Positions 7,361-12,185 of a DNA stretch of 12,185 bases are shown piece by piece. The notes under the pieces were generated by a model. The model was not told where the DNA came from. It did not search any database and saw only the letters and a list, made by a program, of their open reading frames with translations. The first letter of the stretch is position 1. Each line of letters begins with the position of its first letter. This stretch comes from Alphaproteobacteria bacterium (GTDB lineage Bacteria > Pseudomonadota > Alphaproteobacteria > Micropepsales > Micropepsaceae). The stretch spans positions 1-12,185 of the forward strand of contig JAGWRJ010000005.1 in assembly GCA_028869725.1 (NCBI GenBank), given 5' to 3'. The position numbers were made by a program, and so were the translations under genes.

Positions 7361-8974
7361 CTAGATCGCAAGACGTTTGGGCCGCACTGCCTGGAACCAG
7401 CTCACCACAATGAGCCGGGTAACCATCACCGCCGTGAAGAAGGACGTGATGATGCCGATCAGCAGAGTGACCGCAAAGCCACGAATTGGCCCGGAGCCAA
7501 GCTGGAACAGGATGGCGGACGCGATGACGTGGGTCATGTTGGCGTCCACGATGGTCGCCATCGCGCGTCTGAAACCCGTGTCGATCGATGCCACGATGGT
7601 CCTGCCATTGCGGATTTCTTCGCGTATTCGCTCGTAAATCAGCACGTTGGCGTCAACAGCCATACCCATGGTGAGCACGATACCGGCAATACCTGGCAAG
7701 GTGAGCGTGGCCCCCATCATGGTCAGAATGGCAAAAAGCAGGACAACATTCAGCGTCAGGGCAACATCGGCAAACACGCCGAAGAGGCCGTAGCGCAGTA
7801 CCATGAAGATGACGACCAGGATCAGTCCGCCAATCGCCGAATATTTTCCGGCGCGCACCGAATCCGCTCCAAGTTCAGCACCGACCGTGCGCTCCTCCAG
7901 GATCTTGAGAGGCGCCGGAAGCGCGCCGGCACGCAGCAAGAGCGCCAGATCATTGGCGCTCTGCACCGTGAAATTGCCGTCAATACGTCCCGAGCCACCG
8001 AGGATGGGCTCCTGAATGACCGGCGCGCTGATCACCTTGTTGTCGAGGACGATGGCGAAACGCTGGCCTACGTTGTTCTTCGTGACATTGGCGAATTGGC
8101 GTGCGCCCACTGTGTCGAAGCGGAAATCGACCTCGGGCTGACCAGTCTGCTGATCGATACCGGCCGAGGCATCAACCAGCCGATCGCCCGACACCATGAT
8201 CCGCCGCTGCACCACGATCGGAATAGGCGGCCCGCCCTTGACCGGATTGCTCTCGTAAAGGAGTTCGTCGCCGATCGGCACAATGCCTTTGACCGCCTCG
8301 GGTATGGACGCGCTCTCATCGACGAGCTGGAAGGTCATCTTGGCGGTCTTGCCAAGAATGGCCTTCATGCGGCTGGGATCCTGAAGGCCCGGAACCTGGA
8401 CCAGGATGCGGTCTGTATCCTGCTGCTCGATGGTCGGCTCGCGCGTGCCCATCGCATCAATGCGCCGGCGTACCACCTCGATCGACTGGCTGACGATCTG
8501 CGAGCGCAGCTGGGTGATGTAGCTATCGGTCAGCGTCATGCTGATGACGCTATGACTGGCCGTGATCGCATACTGATGGGCGCCCACCGAGAGCAGGCCT
8601 CCGGACGCCGCAGGATTGAGCCGGTCGAGGATCCGGCGGGCCTCGGCCAGCTTGGTCGGATTGATGATTTCGACCGAAGCCGAATTGCCTTTGCTCTCAA
8701 GGTTGCGATAGCCGATATCGGACTTGCGCAATTCCATGCGGATGTCCGCGACGAGGGTATTGAGGCGATCCTGGATCACCTTGTCGAGTTCGACCTGGAG
8801 CAGAAGATAGGACCCGCCCTGCAGGTCGAGGCCCAACGTCACCTGCTCCTTGGGCATGAAGCCCGGCAGGTGGGCAATCATGCTCTTGGACAGCGCGTTG
8901 GGCAGGGCAAAAAGAATGCCCGCGATCAGGATCAGAACGGTGAGAATCTTGGACCAGGTCGGGATCTGCAGCAT
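7361..8974 (-). CDS. secD: Protein translocase subunit SecD
   Basis: SecD is an inner-membrane partner of SecYEG that, with SecF, uses the proton motive force to help pull exported proteins through the channel. The 537-residue product has a first membrane helix at about 9-27, the conserved LGLDLQGG motif at 47-54, a large periplasmic domain, then five helices in the C-terminal third. The AVDANVLIYERIREE motif, with the functionally important Asp at about residue 441, lies in the RND-like transmembrane core. Length is that of a stand-alone SecD, not a SecDF fusion. The ATG at 8974 is 9 bases after the yajC stop, so the pair is one operon. No secF follows, although yajC-secD-secF is the usual order. 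The next gene downstream is the NDUFAF6-like one. Confidence 0.97.
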   Translation of the reverse strand: MLQIPTWSKILTVLILIAGILFALPNALSKSMIAHLPGFMPKEQVTLGLDLQGGSYLLLQVELDKVIQDRLNTLVADIRMELRKSDIGYRNLESKGNSASVEIINPTKLAEARRILDRLNPAASGGLLSVGAHQYAITASHSVISMTLTDSYITQLRSQIVSQSIEVVRRRIDAMGTREPTIEQQDTDRILVQVPGLQDPSRMKAILGKTAKMTFQLVDESASIPEAVKGIVPIGDELLYESNPVKGGPPIPIVVQRRIMVSGDRLVDASAGIDQQTGQPEVDFRFDTVGARQFANVTKNNVGQRFAIVLDNKVISAPVIQEPILGGSGRIDGNFTVQSANDLALLLRAGALPAPLKILEERTVGAELGADSVRAGKYSAIGGLILVVIFMVLRYGLFGVFADVALTLNVVLLFAILTMMGATLTLPGIAGIVLTMGMAVDANVLIYERIREEIRNGRTIVASIDTGFRRAMATIVDANMTHVIASAILFQLGSGPIRGFAVTLLIGIITSFFTAVMVTRLIVVSWFQAVRPKRLAI

Positions 8975-8983
8975 GGCTCCGGA

Positions 8984-9310
8984 TCAGGCCTTCTTTTCCG
9001 CCTTGGTCTTGTCAGCCTTCGGATCCACCGGCTGGCCCTTGGCGCGTACATCGGACAGGGTCGTCCGCACCACCTTGACCTGGATCCCCTCGGCGATCTC
9101 GACCGTAATTTCAGGGTCGTCGGCCTGGGGCACCTTGGCGACCTTGCCGACGATGCCGCCGGCAGTGACAACGGTATCGCCACGACGGACATTGTCCACC
9201 ATCTGGCGATGCTGTTTGACCTTCTGCTGCTGAGGACGGATCACCAGCAGATACATGATCGCAAATACCGCAATCAGCGGCAAAATCGAGGTGAGAAACT
9301 GGTCGTTCAT
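8984..9310 (-). CDS. yajC: Preprotein translocase accessory subunit YajC
   Basis: YajC is a small single-span membrane protein that co-purifies with SecDF and the Sec holotranslocon. The 108-residue product shows one hydrophobic helix at about 8-26 followed by the hallmark RPQQQK and a cytoplasmic domain containing GDTVVTAGGIVGKV. The C-terminal tail is Lys/Asp-rich. I chose the ATG at 9310 because it places the helix at the N-terminus as usual; a TTG at 9328 would add six residues. Neither has a strong ribosome site. It is the first gene of the yajC-secD unit and has a good promoter candidate upstream. Confidence 0.94.
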   Translation of the reverse strand: MNDQFLTSILPLIAVFAIMYLLVIRPQQQKVKQHRQMVDNVRRGDTVVTAGGIVGKVAKVPQADDPEITVEIAEGIQVKVVRTTLSDVRAKGQPVDPKADKTKAEKKA

Positions 9311-9367
9311 AGACGGGTCCGGGAACAATCTGCTAGGCGGGCGCGGGACGCGGCCGTAAGGCGGGGG

Positions 9368-9395
9368 ACTATAGCGGCGGCCCGCTTCAATGCAA
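9368..9395 (-). promoter_or_regulatory. Candidate sigma-70-type promoter for yajC-secD
   Basis: On the minus strand TTGCAT (9395-9390) and TATAGT (9373-9368) are separated by 16 bases and resemble -35 and -10 boxes. Transcription would start near 9361 and leave a leader of about 50 bases before the yajC ATG. The site also lies just upstream of the divergent DUF815 gene, so the two promoters must share this short region. Confidence 0.45.
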
Positions 9396-9419
9396 CAATG
9401 GCTTTCAAGGACTTATGAC

Positions 9420-10307
9420 ATGGCAGATCGGGTGGAGTTTGAGCCGGGCCGGCTCCTGGCACGCATCGCGGCAGCCCTGGAGCGTCAGGCCCCGCCGGTG
9501 CCGGGGCCTGTCCGCTTTGCCGGCGACGCCTTCGTCTTCGAACCGCCCGGCCTTTTGGCCATCGATGCGGTTGCCGTGGTGCCGCTCGACCTGCTCAAGG
9601 GCATCGACCATGCGCGCGACACCCTGACCGAAAATACCCGCCGCTTTGCCGACGGCCTGCCCGCCAATAATGCGCTGTTGTGGGGGGCAAGAGGGATGGG
9701 CAAGAGCTCGCTCGTCAAGGCCGTGCATGCAGCGGTCAACGAGGGGCGCAGCGGCAACGGGCGCCTTGCGCTTATCGAAATCCACCGCGAGGACATCGCG
9801 GCGCTGCCGCAGCTGCTGCGCCTCGTTAAGCAGAGCCCGCGCCGGTTCCTGCTCTTTTGCGACGATCTGTCCTTCGACACGGACGACACCGCCTACAAAT
9901 CACTCAAGGCAGCCCTTGAGGGCGGCATCGAAGGCCGGCCCGCCAATGTGCTGTTTTATGCCACCTCGAATCGCCGTCACCTGATGCCGCGCGACATGCT
10001 CGACAATGAGCGCTCGACGGCGATCAACCCCTCCGAAGCCGTAGAAGAGAAAATCTCCCTGTCCGACCGGTTCGGCCTGTGGCTCGGCTTTCACGCCACC
10101 TCGCAGGACGACTATCTCGCCATGGTCGAGGCCTATGCCGCCTATTTTGCCCTCACCATCGCCAGGACGGAGCTGAAGGCCCGCGCCATCGCCTGGGCGG
10201 CGCAGCGTGGCGGCCGTTCGGGCCGCGTGGCCTGGCAGTTCATTCAGGATCTGGCGGGCGAACTGGGCCAGACGCTGGACGGCTCAGCTGGAGGCGCTCG
10301 CAAGTAG
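9420..10307 (+). CDS. DUF815 family AAA+ ATPase of unknown role
   Basis: The 295-residue product matches the DUF815 (COG2607) predicted AAA+ ATPases. The nucleotide site is complete: Walker A GARGMGKS at 89-96, Walker B RFLLFCDDLSFD at 142-153, a sensor-1-like Asn184 in ATSNRRHL, and a candidate arginine finger near Arg217 in SLSDRFGLW. No membrane segment or signal peptide is seen, so it is probably cytoplasmic. The partner or substrate of this family is not established to my knowledge. The ATG at 9420 is preferred because AAGGA at 9407-9411 lies 8 bases before it; an in-frame ATG at 9390 lacks a comparable site. The gene is divergent from yajC, and its 3' end overlaps that of the convergent NlpD-like gene by 24 bases. 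Confidence 0.92.
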   Translation: MADRVEFEPGRLLARIAAALERQAPPVPGPVRFAGDAFVFEPPGLLAIDAVAVVPLDLLKGIDHARDTLTENTRRFADGLPANNALLWGARGMGKSSLVKAVHAAVNEGRSGNGRLALIEIHREDIAALPQLLRLVKQSPRRFLLFCDDLSFDTDDTAYKSLKAALEGGIEGRPANVLFYATSNRRHLMPRDMLDNERSTAINPSEAVEEKISLSDRFGLWLGFHATSQDDYLAMVEAYAAYFALTIARTELKARAIAWAAQRGGRSGRVAWQFIQDLAGELGQTLDGSAGGARK

Positions 10308-11102
10308 CAGAGGTGCTGGATTCAGGGGTTCGGCACCGTGACGGATCTCAAAATGCAGCTGCGGCACGCGTACTCCACCGCTTCTGCCTGCATAGCCAAT
10401 TACCTGCCCGGCTCTGACATGATCATTGCGCGCCACGAGAAGGCGCTCGGCATGGGCATAGGCGGTGATATAGCCGTCGCGATGGCGGATCAGAACAAGG
10501 TTGCCATAAGCCTTAAGGCCATCACCGGCGTAGACCACCGTTCCGGACGCAGCCGCGCGTATGGGCGCGCCCTCCCGTGTCGCGATGTTGATGCCATCAT
10601 TGCGCCCACCATTGGGCAAGGCGCCATAGGCTTCGATCACCTTGCCCGACACCGGCCACAGAAAATGCGGCGCGACACCGGGCGCAGACTCACGGGCCTG
10701 CGGCAGGCTGAAACGCGGCACCATGGGGTGGGCATCGTCGGCAAGGCGTACCATCGGGCGGGGCGTAGGTGTTATGACGGCCAGCGCCGGGCCGCTTGCT
10801 GCCGGCACAGCGGGGACGTAGCTGCCTGGCGGAATACGCAGCACCTCGCCGGGATAGATCCGGTTGGGATTGAGGATCTGGTTGTAGGCCACAAGGGCCG
10901 CATCGGAAATCCGGAACGCATGGGCGATCTGCGACAGGGTATCCCCGGCGTGGACCCGATAGGTGGCGCCTACAGGCCAGAAAAATGCCGTCCTGGCAGG
11001 CGGTCTGGAGGCACAGGCTGAGAGCGACAGCATAAGACCCAGAAAGACGATGAGCCGAAGAGGCCCTCGTCCGGGGATGCTAGGGCAATCGCTCCTTACC
11101 AT
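10284..11102 (-). CDS. nlpD: NlpD/LppB-like LysM-M23 lipoprotein
   Basis: The 272-residue product is a probable lipoprotein with a signal peptide ending in the lipobox LSAC (Cys30), a LysM peptidoglycan-binding domain (about 48-91), a Pro/Ala-rich linker, and an M23/LytM domain (about 147-262). Metal-binding residues of active M23 peptidases are partly lost: Asn168 and Asn172 (NDGIN) stand where His and Asp are expected, while His217 (YAH) and His250 (LHFEIR) remain. Escherichia coli NlpD has a similarly degenerate domain (NKGID) and acts by activating a cell-wall amidase, so activation of peptidoglycan hydrolysis during division is inferred. The ATG at 11102 has AGGAG (11114-11110) 7 bases before it and lies inside pcm, overlapping its end by 23 bases. 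The surE-pcm-nlpD order is also classical in proteobacteria. Confidence 0.9.
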   Translation of the reverse strand: MVRSDCPSIPGRGPLRLIVFLGLMLSLSACASRPPARTAFFWPVGATYRVHAGDTLSQIAHAFRISDAALVAYNQILNPNRIYPGEVLRIPPGSYVPAVPAASGPALAVITPTPRPMVRLADDAHPMVPRFSLPQARESAPGVAPHFLWPVSGKVIEAYGALPNGGRNDGINIATREGAPIRAAASGTVVYAGDGLKAYGNLVLIRHRDGYITAYAHAERLLVARNDHVRAGQVIGYAGRSGGVRVPQLHFEIRHGAEPLNPAPLLLASASS

Positions 11103-11781
11103 GACGCGTCTCCTGCGGCAGGCCGGCCACCATCGGCACGAACAGGACCTTGATCAGGCTCTCTTCGATAAACCCCTGCTCACTGCGGATAATCTTGGTT
11201 AAATATTGATAAATACTTTCCGCGGCGAGGTTTTGCGGGTCCGGACGGGCCACCGGCGCAATCAGGAGACCACCTGGTTTGAGCTGTTCAATCAATGCCT
11301 TAGGGATTTCTTCAACAGCTGCAGTCAAGAGAATGCGGTCAAACGGAGCCTGCTCCTTCCAGCCCAGAAAGCCATCGCCATGGCGGGTGACCACATTATG
11401 CAGCTTAAGCTTTTCGAGCCGCTTTCTCGCGGCATCGAGCAGCGGGCGGTGGCGTTCGACCGAATAAACCCACCCGGCCAGATGGGCGAGCACAGCCGCC
11501 TGGTAGCCTGACCCGGTCCCGATCTCGAGCACGCGCATCCTGGGACCGACATCGAGAGCATCGCTCATGTAGGCGACGATGTAGGGCTGGCTGATGGTCT
11601 GGCCGCAGGCGATGGGAATGGCCCGGTCGGTATAGGCCTCTACGGCGAAGGGCGCGTCGACAAAGTCCTCGCGCGGCACCTTTTCGAGGGCTTCGAGCAC
11701 GCGCCTGTTGGCAATGCCCTTGCCGCGCAAATCCATCACCAGCTGGGCCCGGCCATGCAGATTGGGCGAGCTCTGGACCAT
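11080..11781 (-). CDS. pcm: Protein-L-isoaspartate O-methyltransferase
   Basis: Pcm methylates L-isoaspartyl residues that form in ageing proteins, using S-adenosylmethionine, so that they can revert to aspartate. The 233-residue product shows the family motif GQTISQP at 60-66, the SAM-binding motif I VLEIGTGSGYQA at 84-95, and FDRILLTAA in the strand 4 region. It is cytoplasmic. The ATG at 11781 follows AGGGA (11792-11788) at a 6-base spacing and starts only two bases after the surE stop. The end overlaps nlpD by 23 bases, so surE, pcm and nlpD are probably translated from one message. Confidence 0.96.
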   Translation of the reverse strand: MVQSSPNLHGRAQLVMDLRGKGIANRRVLEALEKVPREDFVDAPFAVEAYTDRAIPIACGQTISQPYIVAYMSDALDVGPRMRVLEIGTGSGYQAAVLAHLAGWVYSVERHRPLLDAARKRLEKLKLHNVVTRHGDGFLGWKEQAPFDRILLTAAVEEIPKALIEQLKPGGLLIAPVARPDPQNLAAESIYQYLTKIIRSEQGFIEESLIKVLFVPMVAGLPQETRHGKERLP

Positions 11782-11783
11782 TC

Positions 11784-12185
11784 TTAATCCCTGAAGCTTT
11801 GGCGCAGGCGCGCAAGCACGCTCTGTTCCGTGAGATCAAGGTGCAAGGGCGTCACCGAGATGCACCGCGCCGTCATGGCCGCCAGATCCGTGCCTTCCAC
11901 AGGCTGCGAGCGGACGCGCCGAAAGCCGATCCAGTAATAGGGATTGCCACGCATGTCGTTGCGACGGTCGATGATTGCAGTCTGCAGGTCACGCTTGCCC
12001 TGCGTGGCCATACTGACGCCGGCGACCTCGTCCGGTCCGCAGGGCGGAAAATTGACGTTGAGCAGCACATGCCCTGGCTGATGCCAATCAAGCGCAAGCA
12101 GCCGGTGCACCAGCTCCGGGCCATGTCGGGCAGCGCATTGCCAGGGCACGTCCCTGCCCAGTTCTGCGTCGAACGCCTGGCTGAG
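11784..12185 (-). CDS. surE: 5'/3'-nucleotidase SurE, C-terminal part
   Basis: Only the last 133 residues are inside the window; the start lies beyond the right edge. SurE is a metal-dependent phosphatase that releases phosphate from nucleoside monophosphates. Family features seen are HVLLNVNFP, a RGNPYYWIGF segment, EGTDLAAM and SVTPLHLDLT near the end. The N-terminal metal-binding TNDDG region is not in view, so activity cannot be judged. An in-frame GTG at 12149 is internal, not the true start, because recognisable coding sequence continues to the window edge. It is upstream of pcm in the same transcript. Confidence 0.94.
   Translation of the reverse strand, partial: LSQAFDAELGRDVPWQCAARHGPELVHRLLALDWHQPGHVLLNVNFPPCGPDEVAGVSMATQGKRDLQTAIIDRRNDMRGNPYYWIGFRRVRSQPVEGTDLAAMTARCISVTPLHLDLTEQSVLARLRQSFRD

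Noticed and set aside
7328..9418. Open frame of about 2.1 kb on the plus strand, the longest in the window
   Set aside because: It runs antisense through secD and yajC. Its translation is dominated by His, Asp, Arg and Gln with no recognisable domain, as expected opposite GC-rich codons. secD and yajC are certain.

Overview
The window is GC-rich chromosomal DNA, and its gene content points to an alphaproteobacterium. The right two thirds holds a familiar alphaproteobacterial housekeeping neighbourhood: surE (partial), pcm, an NlpD/LppB-type lipoprotein, a DUF815 AAA+ ATPase, yajC, secD, an NDUFAF6-like squalene/phytoene-synthase-fold protein, and folate-dependent trmFO. I did not identify the genus. 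No rRNA, tRNA, CRISPR array, transposase or prophage gene was recognised.

Left edge (1-554): the first 65 bases are the start of a leftward gene cut by the window edge. About 490 bases without a credible gene follow. This gap must hold the divergent promoters and contains a dyad symmetry about 40 bases before the first amidase.

Amidase block (555-4855, plus strand): three consecutive amidase-signature hydrolases resemble 6-aminohexanoate-cyclic-dimer hydrolase (NylA). Spacings are 1 and 19 bases, so they are almost certainly one transcript. All three keep the Lys / cis-Ser / Ser triad. The first two are close paralogues and the third is more diverged. None has a signal peptide, so they should act in the cytoplasm on an imported or internal amide. 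A candidate hairpin terminator follows the third.

Middle (5061-9310): trmFO (plus strand) converges, 14 bases apart, on a leftward unit of yajC, secD and the NDUFAF6-like gene. The usual secF, and the Mth938/NDUFAF3-like gene often found with it, are absent between secD and the NDUFAF6-like gene. That 126-base junction instead holds a strong hairpin.

Right (9420-12185): the DUF815 ATPase is divergent from yajC and converges on the NlpD-like gene with a 24-base overlap of coding ends. surE, pcm and nlpD form a tight leftward operon (2-base gap, then 23-base overlap) for protein and nucleotide repair and cell-wall remodelling.

Most genes are ordinary. The points that stand out are the amidase triplet with its possible operator, the missing secF, and paired GTGCAC palindromes at the trmFO convergence point.
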